Assembly: GCF_000153105.1 (NCBI RefSeq) | Contig: NZ_CH672376.1 | Coordinates: 1,314,817 to 1,378,816, forward strand | Origin: Blastopirellula marina DSM 3645 | GTDB taxonomy: Bacteria > Planctomycetota > Planctomycetia > Pirellulales > Pirellulaceae | DNA: 64,000 bases | Direction of reading: 5' to 3' | Shown: positions 49,089-57,940 of the stretch, piece after piece | Layout: every line of letters begins with the position of its first letter | Position numbering within the stretch: position 1 is the stretch's first letter | Translations under genes and position numbers: made by a program | Notes under the pieces: model-generated | Seen by the model: only the letters and a program-made list of their open reading frames with translations | What the model was told of the DNA's origin: nothing | Databases searched by the model: none

Positions 49089-49388
49089 ATGAAACCGATT
49101 CACAACATCTCGCCGCAGACGATCTTGCCGAGTCATTTGACTCGACCAGCCGGAACGTCCCCGTCGCACGAGTCGTTCACCAACCTGTTTATGGAAGGCT
49201 TCTCACGCGTCAACGAGATGCAGCAGCAAGCCAACCGCGCCGTAGAGCAGTTGCAGACCGGCGGCGAAGTCAATCCGTCCGAAGTGCTGATCGCCGTCCA
49301 AAAAGCGGACGTCGAATTTAAGCTGATGATGCAGGTTCGCAACAAGATGTTGCAAGCCTACCAAGAGATCAAAGACATTCGCATTTAG
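49089..49388 (+). CDS. fliE: Flagellar hook-basal body complex protein FliE
   Basis: 99 residues, usual size. FTNLFMEGFSRVNEMQQQANRAVEQLQTGGEVNPSEVLIAVQKADVEFKLMMQVRNKMLQAYQEIKDIRI is the FliE domain that links the MS ring with the rod. GGAGAT before the ATG; lies 20 bases after flgC. Confidence 0.95.
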   Translation: MKPIHNISPQTILPSHLTRPAGTSPSHESFTNLFMEGFSRVNEMQQQANRAVEQLQTGGEVNPSEVLIAVQKADVEFKLMMQVRNKMLQAYQEIKDIRI

Positions 49389-49428
49389 CGCCAAGACGTT
49401 CCCACACCAGAGTGAATGAGGTCCATGG

Positions 49429-51069
49429 ATGGACTTTTTGAATAAAGCTTTCGAGCAAATCAAAGACCTGTTTTTCTCGATGACGCCGGGCTCGCGCATC
49501 ATCGCGGGTTTGTTGATTGTCGTGATCGTCGCTAGCTTCGCGTTCCTGTTTCAGGGAGGGATGTTTGAGCATGATGCGGCGTTGTTAGCAGGCGCAGCGG
49601 TCGATCCCGCCGATCAAAAAGCGGTGTTGGCGGCGTTCGCTGGGGAAGGACTAGACGACTACCGAATTGAAGGGAGTCAGATCTACATTCCCCGCGCTAA
49701 GCGAGCCGAATACGTCGCGGCGATGGTGAAGCACAATGCGATCCCGCCCGAGTTTCATGAAAGCATGGAAGACGCGGTCGACAACGCGAATCCGTTCGAG
49801 TCGGAACAACATCGCTCGGATCGTCAGAAAATCGCGAAAGAAAAGGATCTAGCCTTGGTTCTGCGCAAGATGCGCGGGATCGAGTTCGCTTCGGTTCATT
49901 ACGACGTCGAAGACAAGGGAGGATTTCCCCGCCGCAAGGTCTATACCGCATCGGTCGTCGTTCGTCCGCTGGGCTCCGAAGAAATCGATCAAGCGCTCGT
50001 GCGCAGCATTCGGAACTATGTCGCTTACTCGATCGCCGGGCTCAGCTCCGAGCATGTTTCGGTCACCGACTTGAACTCGCGTCGCACCTATTCGGGCGAT
50101 ACTGAAAACCCGGCCGAAGACGCCTATGCGGCCCGCAAGCAGTTTTTTGAAAACTCTTGGCAAGACAAGATCGCCGCGGCGCTCAACTACATCGACGGCG
50201 TGAACGTCACGGTCAACGTTGAGCTCGATCCGAAGATGAATCAACGGGAAGAGCGCTTGGAACATGGGGCTCGCCCGATCGCGCTGTTAACTTCGGCCCA
50301 AAAGCGAACCGAATCGAGCAAGGTTCCTAAAGAAGGGGGCCGCCCTGGATTGGCGGCTCAAGCGCCCAACCAACAAGCGGAGCTGACCACGGCGCCGGCT
50401 CGCGAGTCTTCGATGGAAGAAAGCAGCGAAGAGACCGCGTCGGTCACCGACAAGACGCTGATGCTGAGCGAAACCGCATCGCTGACGCCGCAGCAGGTTC
50501 GCGTTGTCGTGACGGTTCCGCAAGACTACTACGCGGGCATCTGGAACAAGCAAAACCCTCCGGCGCTCGGAGCCCAACCGACGACGCCGGACGCCGGCGT
50601 CTTGAAGAAGATCGAAGAAGAAGTCAAGAAGTCGATCGAATCGCAAGTGGTGACGTTGCTGCCTCCTCAGCCGCCGGGAGACGATCCCTATCCGCAAGTG
50701 CATGTGACGTCGGTCACGCGTACCGACCAGCCGACGCTGGCCGAACCGGCGCTGGCCGATACGGCGATCCTGTGGTTGGGCGCCAATTGGCAAACCGTCG
50801 CGATGATCGGCGTCGGCTTGTTCGCCTTGCTGATGCTTCGCAGCATGGTTCGCAGTCAGCCGGATGAGCCGAAAATTGATAATAGCATCCGCCTGGCGAC
50901 CCCTCCCCAAGAAGAAGAGGAGGACGACGCCGGCGACATGTCAGGCATGCTGAAGAAACGCTTCACCAAGAATAGCCCGAATCTCAAGGACGAACTGATC
51001 GAGATGGTCCGGGAAGACCCAGATACCGCCGCCGGGATATTGAAAAACTGGATCGGCGCCGCAAGTTAA
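49429..51069 (+). CDS. fliF: Flagellar MS-ring protein FliF
   Basis: 546 residues. An N-terminal membrane helix (IIAGLLIVVIVASFAFLF, residues about 24-41), then the ring-building motif regions (YRIEGSQIYIPRAKRAEYVAAMV; VRSIRNYVAYSIAGLSSEHVSVTDLNSR), a long variable loop rich in Gln/Ala/Glu (about 285-345), and a second membrane helix (about 455-472). The C-terminus, ending KRFTKNSPNLKDELIEMVREDPDTAAGILKNWIG, is the FliG-binding tail. It forms the basal ring and the seat of the export gate. Confidence 0.95.
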   Translation: MDFLNKAFEQIKDLFFSMTPGSRIIAGLLIVVIVASFAFLFQGGMFEHDAALLAGAAVDPADQKAVLAAFAGEGLDDYRIEGSQIYIPRAKRAEYVAAMVKHNAIPPEFHESMEDAVDNANPFESEQHRSDRQKIAKEKDLALVLRKMRGIEFASVHYDVEDKGGFPRRKVYTASVVVRPLGSEEIDQALVRSIRNYVAYSIAGLSSEHVSVTDLNSRRTYSGDTENPAEDAYAARKQFFENSWQDKIAAALNYIDGVNVTVNVELDPKMNQREERLEHGARPIALLTSAQKRTESSKVPKEGGRPGLAAQAPNQQAELTTAPARESSMEESSEETASVTDKTLMLSETASLTPQQVRVVVTVPQDYYAGIWNKQNPPALGAQPTTPDAGVLKKIEEEVKKSIESQVVTLLPPQPPGDDPYPQVHVTSVTRTDQPTLAEPALADTAILWLGANWQTVAMIGVGLFALLMLRSMVRSQPDEPKIDNSIRLATPPQEEEEDDAGDMSGMLKKRFTKNSPNLKDELIEMVREDPDTAAGILKNWIGAAS

Positions 51070-51089
51070 GCGACTAAGGGGGAAACGAC

Positions 51090-52271
51090 ATGACGAACAA
51101 AATTGATCAGCAGATGATTCGCAAAGCGGCGATCGTCGTCGCGGAATTGGATCCCGACGCGGCCGACGCGTTGCTAGACGGCTTTCCAGAAGAAATCGCG
51201 CAACAGGTTCGTTACGAATCGATGATGGTCGACGACGTTCCTGTCGAAGAACGTCGCGCCGTTCTGACCGAATTCATGCAACGCCGCAGCGGTGCAACCG
51301 CCGCCAAACCGGAAGCGCACGACGAACTCATGCTGAGTTCGACCGTTCGCCAGACTGCGTCACGAGCGCCAGCCAAAGCCTACGACGCGAAACCGACCGC
51401 TCCGGTGCCGCCGCCGTTTCATTTTCTGAACGACGCTCCGCCCGAAATGCTGGCGCCGTTCTTTGAACAAGAGAGTCCGCAGGTAATCGCCGTCGTTCTG
51501 TCGCATCTCGAGCCGGCCCGGGCTTCCGCGATCTTGCGTGAGTTGCCGATCGACATGCAAGCGACCGTGATTCAACGCCTGGTCGATTTGGGGCACACCG
51601 ATGCGGAAGTGCTGCAAGACATCGAATCGCGCCTGCAATCGATTGTGCAGGATCAGCTGCAAGCGATGTCGCATCGCCGTATCGGCTTGTCCGCCGCCAA
51701 AGCGATTTTGGCCGCTTCGGACGAAGCCAGTTCGGCCGAAGTGCTGAAAGCGTTGAAGACGCGCAGCGCGGCGATGGCGCTCCGGCTAGGTGCAGAGGAA
51801 CGAACTGCCGCTACTACCAAGGAAGTGACGCCAGAGCCGTTGGACGCCGTGTATGGAGATCATTCGCCGATCCAACCGCAGCGCGTTTCGGCCGACATTG
51901 CCGCGGCGGACGGAGTTGTCAAAAAGTTGGCGCCGAAGCCGCCTGCCGCCAAGATTGAACCGCCTATCGAGCCGAGCTTGCCGTTGGCGGATTTCGTGAA
52001 GTTTGATGACGTGCTGTTAGGACGCGTGCTGTCCGAAGCCGAGCCGCAGACCGTACTGTTGGCGCTGGCTGGCGCATCCAACGCCGTGGCGCAGCGCTTT
52101 TATCGGGGCCTGTCAAAACGGGAGATCCATGATTTGCAGCGCCGCATTCGTGATTTGCAGCCGGTGCTGATTCGCGATATTGACGCCGCGCAAAAGCGAT
52201 TGGGAACGATCGCCGCGCGGGTGCTCTCGCAAGTTCAGCAAGGTGGTTCTCGTTTGTCGGCGTCAGCCTAA
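51090..52271 (+). CDS. fliG: Flagellar motor switch protein FliG
   Basis: 393 residues, longer than the usual 330-340 because of two Pro/Ala-rich linkers (about 70-105 and 235-290). N-terminal FliF-binding part (RKAAIVVAELDPDAADALLDGFPEEIAQQVRYE), middle ARM-like part (EQESPQVIAVVLSHLEPARASAILRELPIDMQATVIQRL) and the C-terminal torque domain (FVKFDDVLLGRVLSEAEPQTVLLALAGASNAVAQRFYRGLSKREIHDLQRRI). It transmits torque from MotA to the rotor and carries the switch. FliM, its usual partner, is not found in this window. Confidence 0.93.
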   Translation: MTNKIDQQMIRKAAIVVAELDPDAADALLDGFPEEIAQQVRYESMMVDDVPVEERRAVLTEFMQRRSGATAAKPEAHDELMLSSTVRQTASRAPAKAYDAKPTAPVPPPFHFLNDAPPEMLAPFFEQESPQVIAVVLSHLEPARASAILRELPIDMQATVIQRLVDLGHTDAEVLQDIESRLQSIVQDQLQAMSHRRIGLSAAKAILAASDEASSAEVLKALKTRSAAMALRLGAEERTAATTKEVTPEPLDAVYGDHSPIQPQRVSADIAAADGVVKKLAPKPPAAKIEPPIEPSLPLADFVKFDDVLLGRVLSEAEPQTVLLALAGASNAVAQRFYRGLSKREIHDLQRRIRDLQPVLIRDIDAAQKRLGTIAARVLSQVQQGGSRLSASA

Positions 52272-52282
52272 GAAGGAGCTTC

Positions 52283-52942
52283 ATGAGCGTTATCAAAGCG
52301 GAACAACTGCTACGCGAAGACCACGATTTTTCGGCGGTCGCCTTCAATTTTGAAGATGTCACCGACCGCGCGCAAGGCGAACTGGCCAAGATCAAGCAAT
52401 ATGCGGCCAAACTGATTCAAGAGGCCCAGCAAGAAGCGGCGAAAATTCGCCAGCAAGCCGCCGCCGCCGGACAAGGGGACGCGACGCAAAAGGCGCAGCA
52501 AACGCTGAAAACGCAAGTCGACCAACAAGCGGCGACCGTCGTGCCGGCGCTGCAGCAAATTGTGAAAGAACTGTCGGAAGCGAAGCAGGTGTTTTTGAAG
52601 GAGTGGGAAGACGCCGCTTTGCATGTCGCCTGTTCGATCGCTGAAAAGATCATCCGCCGCGAAGTCGCGGCGCGACCAGAGATCGGCGTCGAGATGATTC
52701 GCGAAACCATCAAGCTGGCGAGCGGTTGCAGCGAAATCGTCGTGCACATGAACCCTGCTGATATTGATGCGATGGATCAAGGAGCTTCCAACTCGGCTAA
52801 CGTCCTTCGCAGGCTCTCCCCTTCGCAGATCGTGCCGGATCCGGCGCTATCGCGAGGAAGTTGCCGAGTCGAAACGCAATTTGGCGAGATCGACGGTCAG
52901 ATCGAAACGCAGTTGCAGCGGATCGAGGAGCAGCTGAAATAA
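52283..52942 (+). CDS. fliH: Flagellar assembly protein FliH
   Basis: 219 residues. The N-terminal about 100 residues form a Gln/Ala-rich helical stalk (AKLIQEAQQEAAKIRQQAAAAGQ), and the C-terminal part (VACSIAEKIIRREVAARPEIGVEMIRETIKLASG and the following IVVHMNPADIDAM) is the V-ATPase-E/FliH domain. It holds the ATPase FliI, whose gene follows after three bases, at the export gate. Confidence 0.9.
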   Translation: MSVIKAEQLLREDHDFSAVAFNFEDVTDRAQGELAKIKQYAAKLIQEAQQEAAKIRQQAAAAGQGDATQKAQQTLKTQVDQQAATVVPALQQIVKELSEAKQVFLKEWEDAALHVACSIAEKIIRREVAARPEIGVEMIRETIKLASGCSEIVVHMNPADIDAMDQGASNSANVLRRLSPSQIVPDPALSRGSCRVETQFGEIDGQIETQLQRIEEQLK

Positions 52943-52945
52943 GAT

Positions 52946-54316
52946 ATGGAACGCATTTGCAGTCAACTTGATCAACTGATGTCGCATGACCTGGTCGGCG
53001 GCGTGGTGGAGACGATCGGAACGACGATCGCCGTCGGCGGCTTTCCGGCGCCGGTCGGATCGGTGGTCGAGATTCAACGTCAGTCAGGCAAACCGCTGGC
53101 CGGCGAAGTGGTCGGCTTCCGAGGCGAGTTAACGTTGGTCTTTCCTTTAGAGCAATTGAGCGGCGTCCGGCAAGGGAGCAGCGTCCGACTGATTCGCACG
53201 ATGCGTTCGATTCCGGTCGGCGACTCGCTCTTGGGGCGAATCGTTGACGCGCATGGCAATTGTATTGACGGCTTTCCCCACCCGGCGCTGACGATGCGGT
53301 CTCCCATGGACCAAGATCCTCCGATCGCGACCAGTCGGCCGCGAATTCACGAAACCTTTTCGACCGGCGTGCGCGCTATCGACGGCATGTTGACATGCGG
53401 CGACGGGCAACGCATCGGCATCTTCGCCGGGTCCGGCGTCGGCAAAAGCGTGACGCTCGGCATGATGGCGAAATACGCTTCGTCCGAGGTCAATGTCATC
53501 GCGCTGATCGGCGAGCGGGGACGTGAAGTCAACGACTTTATCGAACGCGACCTGGGCCCCGAGGGGATGGCGCGTAGCGTGGTCATTGTCGCAACCAGCG
53601 ATCAGCCTGCCATCATGCGCGTGCAGGCGGCGATGGCTGCGACCAGCATCGCCGAGTACTTTCGGGAGTCAGGGCGGCGCGTGCTGTTCATGATGGATTC
53701 GGTGACGCGTTTCGCGATGGCGCAGCGCGAGATTGGTCTCGCCGCTGGCGAACCGCCGACGACCAAAGGCTATACGCCGTCGGTTTTCGCAATGCTCCCG
53801 AAACTAGTCGAACGAACCGGGCGCAGCGCCCAGGGAAGCATCACCGCGTTCTATACGGTGTTGGTCGAAGGGGACGACACTAACGAACCGGTCAGCGACG
53901 CCGTGCGAGGCCTATTGGATGGTCACGTTATCCTGTCTCGCGCGATCGCGGCGAAGGGGCACTATCCGGCGATTGATATCCTGGCCAGCATCAGTCGTTT
54001 GATGAATGATCTGGTAAGCGAAGAAACGCGGCGTGCGGCGCAAACGATTCGAGAGTTGATGTCGACCTACCGCGAGAACGAAGACCTGATCAACATCGGC
54101 GCCTATCGCCAAGGTACGAATCCTCAGATTGATCTGGCGATTCGGATGCGAAGCGAGATTGACACTTTTCTCCGTCAAGCGATGGAGGAGAAATCATCTG
54201 TCGCCGCCGCTCAGCAGCAGCTTTTGCAATTGGCCGCGAAGTGCGGAGCCCGGCCGATACCGAATGCGGCCGCGCTGGCGAAAGCGAAGCGACAGACCCA
54301 GCAAGCCGGCGCCTAA
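52946..54316 (+). CDS. fliI: Flagellum-specific export ATPase FliI
   Basis: 456 residues, close to E. coli 457. Walker A GIFAGSGVGKSVTLGMM, ALIGERGREVNDFIERDLG, MMDSVTRFAMAQREIGLAAGEPPTTKGYTPSVFAMLPKLVERTGR and IDILASISRLMNDLVSEE are the F1-like ATPase motifs of FliI. It energises substrate unfolding and export at the basal body. No SD-like site of note before the ATG, three bases after the fliH stop, so it is probably translated by coupling. Confidence 0.96.
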   Translation: MERICSQLDQLMSHDLVGGVVETIGTTIAVGGFPAPVGSVVEIQRQSGKPLAGEVVGFRGELTLVFPLEQLSGVRQGSSVRLIRTMRSIPVGDSLLGRIVDAHGNCIDGFPHPALTMRSPMDQDPPIATSRPRIHETFSTGVRAIDGMLTCGDGQRIGIFAGSGVGKSVTLGMMAKYASSEVNVIALIGERGREVNDFIERDLGPEGMARSVVIVATSDQPAIMRVQAAMAATSIAEYFRESGRRVLFMMDSVTRFAMAQREIGLAAGEPPTTKGYTPSVFAMLPKLVERTGRSAQGSITAFYTVLVEGDDTNEPVSDAVRGLLDGHVILSRAIAAKGHYPAIDILASISRLMNDLVSEETRRAAQTIRELMSTYRENEDLINIGAYRQGTNPQIDLAIRMRSEIDTFLRQAMEEKSSVAAAQQQLLQLAAKCGARPIPNAAALAKAKRQTQQAGA

Positions 54317-54336
54317 GGATGAACGAGAGATAACCG

Positions 54337-54786
54337 ATGGCAAGTTTTCACTTTCGACTCGCGACCTACTTAAAACTGAAAATCGCTGCGCGCGATCAGC
54401 GTCAATCCGAGTTGATGGAAGTGCTGTCGATCCAGGAGCAGTTGACGCGTGAAATGCAGGAAACGGCCGATTTGTTAGAGACGACGATCGCCGAGGCGCG
54501 CGAAGGCTGTTCGGTCGGACGCATGAATGTCGACAGCTTGATCGTCGCTCAGCGTGAATTAAATCACTTGCGTTCACTGATCGCCCACAAGCAAAGTTTG
54601 CAGCGGAAGTTGAATCCCCATATCGAACAACGACGCAACGCGTTGTTGGAAGCGGAAAAAGAAGTTCGTTCGCTCGAAAAGTTGCGCGAGCGCCAAGAGC
54701 AGCGTTTTCAGACCGAACAAGAGCGTCTGGATAGTTTGGAACTTGACGAAATCGGGCTGATCGCCTTCGCCCGGAAGGGACGGTAA
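54337..54786 (+). CDS. fliJ: Flagellar export protein FliJ
   Basis: 149 residues, a single long coiled coil: FRLATYLKLKIAARDQRQSELMEVLSIQEQLTREMQETADLLETTIAEAREG and KEVRSLEKLRERQEQRFQTEQERLDSLELDEIGLIAFARK. This is the size and shape of FliJ, the escort chaperone that couples FliI to the gate. Called mainly by position after fliI and by the coiled-coil pattern. Confidence 0.85.
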   Translation: MASFHFRLATYLKLKIAARDQRQSELMEVLSIQEQLTREMQETADLLETTIAEAREGCSVGRMNVDSLIVAQRELNHLRSLIAHKQSLQRKLNPHIEQRRNALLEAEKEVRSLEKLRERQEQRFQTEQERLDSLELDEIGLIAFARKGR

Positions 54787-54789
54787 CCG

Positions 54790-55488
54790 ATGGCCGCATT
54801 GAAACTGGCAGCGAGTTCGTTCGCGTATCTTTGCGTCGCTACGGTGTTGGCCGCGGCGATCGGAGCCGGCGTATTGATCGCGACCAATCGCGTCGACAGC
54901 AGCAAAGCGTATTCGATTTTGGCGATTGTTTACGGCATTGATGAAGACAAGATCCGCGAGCAATTGGATGAAGAGTCGAAACCCGCAGAAGATAACGAAG
55001 AGCCAGACATGCAGGCGGTGATCGACGCTCGAGCGCGCCGCCACTTGGCGCTCGATTTTCGGATCCAGGCGCTGGATACCGGTATTGAGAATATTCGCGG
55101 CATGCAAGCCAATCTCGCGGAAGAACGCCGGCGTTACGATCAATTGAAGACCTCGTTTGACGATCGTTTGAAGAAGCTGGAAGAAGGGGTTCGCGATGAT
55201 GCGATCGTCGAATTGCAGCGAACGATGGAAGCGATCGACGCACGCCAGGCGAAAGAACAGATGATGATCATGTTGGAGCGGGACGACAACTCGATGCAGG
55301 ACGTCGTGACCATTCTGAAGGGAATGCCCAACGACAAACGAAAAAAGATCATCGCCGAATTTCGCTCGGAGGAAGAAAAGCAGAAGTTGGCCGACATCTT
55401 GAATCAGATTCGCTTGGGCGTCCCCGAGGCGTCGCTGATCAAAGGGGCGCGGGATCAACTAGACCAGTTTCAGCCAGAAGAAACGTAG
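54790..55488 (+). CDS. MotE-like protein
   Basis: 232 residues. An N-terminal membrane helix (LAASSFAYLCVATVLAAAIGAGVLI, about 6-30), an acidic linker, a long coiled coil (about 90-180) and a C-terminal MgtE-N-like helical end (SMQDVVTILKGMPNDKRKKIIAEFRSEEEKQKLADILNQIRLG). This fits MotE, a periplasm-facing chaperone for flagellar motor proteins described in Sinorhizobium, and similar genes between fliJ and fliK in other phyla. It lies three bases after fliJ. Confidence 0.7.
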   Translation: MAALKLAASSFAYLCVATVLAAAIGAGVLIATNRVDSSKAYSILAIVYGIDEDKIREQLDEESKPAEDNEEPDMQAVIDARARRHLALDFRIQALDTGIENIRGMQANLAEERRRYDQLKTSFDDRLKKLEEGVRDDAIVELQRTMEAIDARQAKEQMMIMLERDDNSMQDVVTILKGMPNDKRKKIIAEFRSEEEKQKLADILNQIRLGVPEASLIKGARDQLDQFQPEET

Positions 55489-55500
55489 GGAGACAGGGCC

Positions 55501-57147
55501 ATGGAAACGCGAGATGCTCAGAGCGTGCAAGCGCCGACGCTGTCATTGCCGCCGCGGACGATCGGCGTCGCGGGAACCGCCCCCGTCGATGCGTTGGCGT
55601 TCATTAATCTGATTCAGCAAAACACGGCGGCGATCACCAAATCGCCGGGCGCGCAAGCGTCGACTCCGGCCGGGTCTTCCGCAACGGATCGTCCGGCGTC
55701 GCAAGATCGAGACGACGTATCGAGCGAAAGCGACGATTCGTCCGCCGTCAGTTCGACAGATGATACGGACCAAGCGGTCGATGAGTCGTCCGATTCCAGC
55801 GGCGACTTTTCGCAACAAGCGATTCTGGACGCTGCCGACAACGACTCGAGCGAGGATGCCGCCGAGGACGAAGATCTGATCGTCGGCGACGCCAAAGCTG
55901 TCGCTCCGATCGAAGACGCCGCCGACAAAAAGTCGGACGATGCCGAAACGGCGGACCAGGTCGACGCGACGGAATTATCGACCAGCGAATCGCTGACAGA
56001 ATTAGCCGGCGACGCATCGCAGGACGAAGCGTCCGCTGTCGACGTCAACGAGGAGCAAGAAGACGCGCTTGCCGACTTCCACCAACAGCTTGCCGATGCT
56101 GCCGCCGAGGAATCTTCGACCGCCGCCGATTCGGATGCGATCGAAGAGGTGGCGACGCAAGAGAAACAGAAAGCCGACGCGGAGCCGGAACTGACCGAAT
56201 CGGAAGCGGGGACCAAGCTGATCCAAGAGATCACTGCCGAAGAGCAGCAGCAAGAGCAGAACCCCGAGGATGCGGACGAGAGCGAGAAGATTCGCCAGGC
56301 CCAAGAAGCCGCTGCAGCCGCCTTAGAACAAGAGCCTGTCGCAGATGGACCATCGGCGGCGGAGCAGTTTGCCGAAGATCGCCGTGAAGCGAGTCAGCGC
56401 CTCAGCAAAGAGACCGAAGTCCATCAGGAGGCAGATGCAGCCGCTGGAGTCGATCCGCTGGCCGAAGTCGAGACGACGCCCGCTGCGCAGCCGGTAACGA
56501 CGCCGACGCCGGGAACGCATGCGGCGATCGCGGCCGCCGAGATCGCCGCGCCTCCCACCGCAAGTGCAGCTCCGCAAGCCGCGGCGACAAGCGGTGGAGA
56601 ATCGTCGAGCGTCTCGGAACCTGGTTTGGGGACGGCGATCCAACGCGGATTGCAGCGAGGATTGCTGCAGAACGCAAAGTCGTCCGGCGATGCTCCGGCA
56701 ATCGATACGGCGAAACAAATCCAACTGATCCAACGGGTCTCTCAAGCGGTTCGCAACGCGCAAACGCATGGCGGTCCGATCAAATTGCGTCTGAGCCCGC
56801 CCGAGCTAGGATCGCTCCGCGTCGAACTGCAGGTCGACGAAGGGGGAATGAAAGCGAAATTGGAAGCGGAGAGCGAAGCGGTGCGGAAAGTGCTGCTCGA
56901 CAACTTGCCGCAGCTGCGCGATCGCTTGGCGGAATTGAACCTGCGCGTCGATTCGTTTGATGTTTCGGTCGGTCAAAACGGAAACCCGCAAGACGCAGGC
57001 GGAGCGCCGGCGGATCAACAACAGAATTCATCCAATCAGCAATCGTCCAGCGGCGAACGAAGTTCGGAAAGAGCGGAAACTCCCAGCGTGGAAGCGACTT
57101 CGACGTCGATCATGACGAGCGACGGACAACTCAACGTGATTGCCTAA
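55501..57147 (+). CDS. fliK: Flagellar hook-length control protein FliK
   Basis: 548 residues. The first about 380 residues are low-complexity, strongly acidic (Asp, Glu, Ser, Ala), as in a molecular ruler. The C-terminal Flg_hook domain (about 415-480) is clear: GGPIKLRLSPPELGSLRVELQVDEGGMKAKLEAESEAVRKVLLDNLPQLRDRLAELNLRVDSFDVSVG. It senses hook length and switches export to late substrates. AGGGAGA before the ATG. Confidence 0.93.
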   Translation: METRDAQSVQAPTLSLPPRTIGVAGTAPVDALAFINLIQQNTAAITKSPGAQASTPAGSSATDRPASQDRDDVSSESDDSSAVSSTDDTDQAVDESSDSSGDFSQQAILDAADNDSSEDAAEDEDLIVGDAKAVAPIEDAADKKSDDAETADQVDATELSTSESLTELAGDASQDEASAVDVNEEQEDALADFHQQLADAAAEESSTAADSDAIEEVATQEKQKADAEPELTESEAGTKLIQEITAEEQQQEQNPEDADESEKIRQAQEAAAAALEQEPVADGPSAAEQFAEDRREASQRLSKETEVHQEADAAAGVDPLAEVETTPAAQPVTTPTPGTHAAIAAAEIAAPPTASAAPQAAATSGGESSSVSEPGLGTAIQRGLQRGLLQNAKSSGDAPAIDTAKQIQLIQRVSQAVRNAQTHGGPIKLRLSPPELGSLRVELQVDEGGMKAKLEAESEAVRKVLLDNLPQLRDRLAELNLRVDSFDVSVGQNGNPQDAGGAPADQQQNSSNQQSSSGERSSERAETPSVEATSTSIMTSDGQLNVIA

Positions 57148-57253
57148 CGGAGCGGTGACAACTTGAAAATCGCATGCGTCGTGGGGCGCTGCGCTATACG
57201 TATCGAATCGCGATGACGTACGACAAAACAGACTCATTTATTTGGAGCGTTCT

Positions 57254-57847
57254 ATGTCAAGTGTAGGCGGCACTGGGTCGACAAACAGTAGTAGCGGCGC
57301 AGGGGCCAAGCAAGGCAACAGCTTGCAAGACCTCGACATGGATCAGTTCCTGAAACTCATGATCGCTGAGTTGCAGAATCAGGATCCGATGGAGCCGATG
57401 AAGAACTCGGAGATGCTGGAGCAGATCGGGCAGATCCGCAACATCACGGCGACCGAACAATTGTCGACGACGCTGACGAACGTCTTGGATGGACAAAATA
57501 TTTTGTCGGCCACCACGTTGATCGGCGGACAAGTTCAAGCCCTCACCGACCAAGGAGATGTGGTGTTTGGCGTGGTGACCGGCGCCCAGATCACTCCGAA
57601 TGACGACGGCGTGCGAGAGGTGTTTTTGAAAGTCATGACCGACGACGGAATCGCGACGGTCAAACTAGACGACATCTTCACCGTGCTTCCCTCTTCAGCC
57701 GGACAGGCTCCGCCGGAAGAAGGTGATGAAACGGACGGCACGGATGGCGCCGACGGAACGGACGCCAACACCGGCGGCTCGGACGATACGAGCGGTTCGG
57801 ATGAGTCCGGCGACGCCGGTGAAGACGACACGAGCGTAGCTGCGTAA
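57254..57847 (+). CDS. flgD: Flagellar hook assembly protein FlgD (hook capping)
   Basis: 197 residues from the ATG at 57254 with TTGGAGCG before it. LQDLDMDQFLKLMIAELQNQDPMEPMKNSEMLEQIGQIRNITATEQLS is the FlgD signature; a middle domain LIGGQVQALTDQGDVVFGVVTGAQIT follows. The C-terminal 45 residues are a Gly/Asp/Thr-rich acidic tail with repeats of D-G-T/A-D. Needed to polymerise FlgE. 106 bases separate it from fliK, with no promoter I could mark. Confidence 0.93.
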   Translation: MSSVGGTGSTNSSSGAGAKQGNSLQDLDMDQFLKLMIAELQNQDPMEPMKNSEMLEQIGQIRNITATEQLSTTLTNVLDGQNILSATTLIGGQVQALTDQGDVVFGVVTGAQITPNDDGVREVFLKVMTDDGIATVKLDDIFTVLPSSAGQAPPEEGDETDGTDGADGTDANTGGSDDTSGSDESGDAGEDDTSVAA

Positions 57848-57940
57848 CGAATTGGACGGATGATTTGGATTCCGGTGCGACGAGCGCGCGGCCGCCGCAA
57901 GATTATACAGACAGAAATCTACTTACGGAGAAGTTGAGCA

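Noticed and set aside
56002-56304. Minus-strand Leu/Arg-rich frames opposite fliK
   Set aside because: Antisense of the acidic low-complexity region of fliK; no support as genes.
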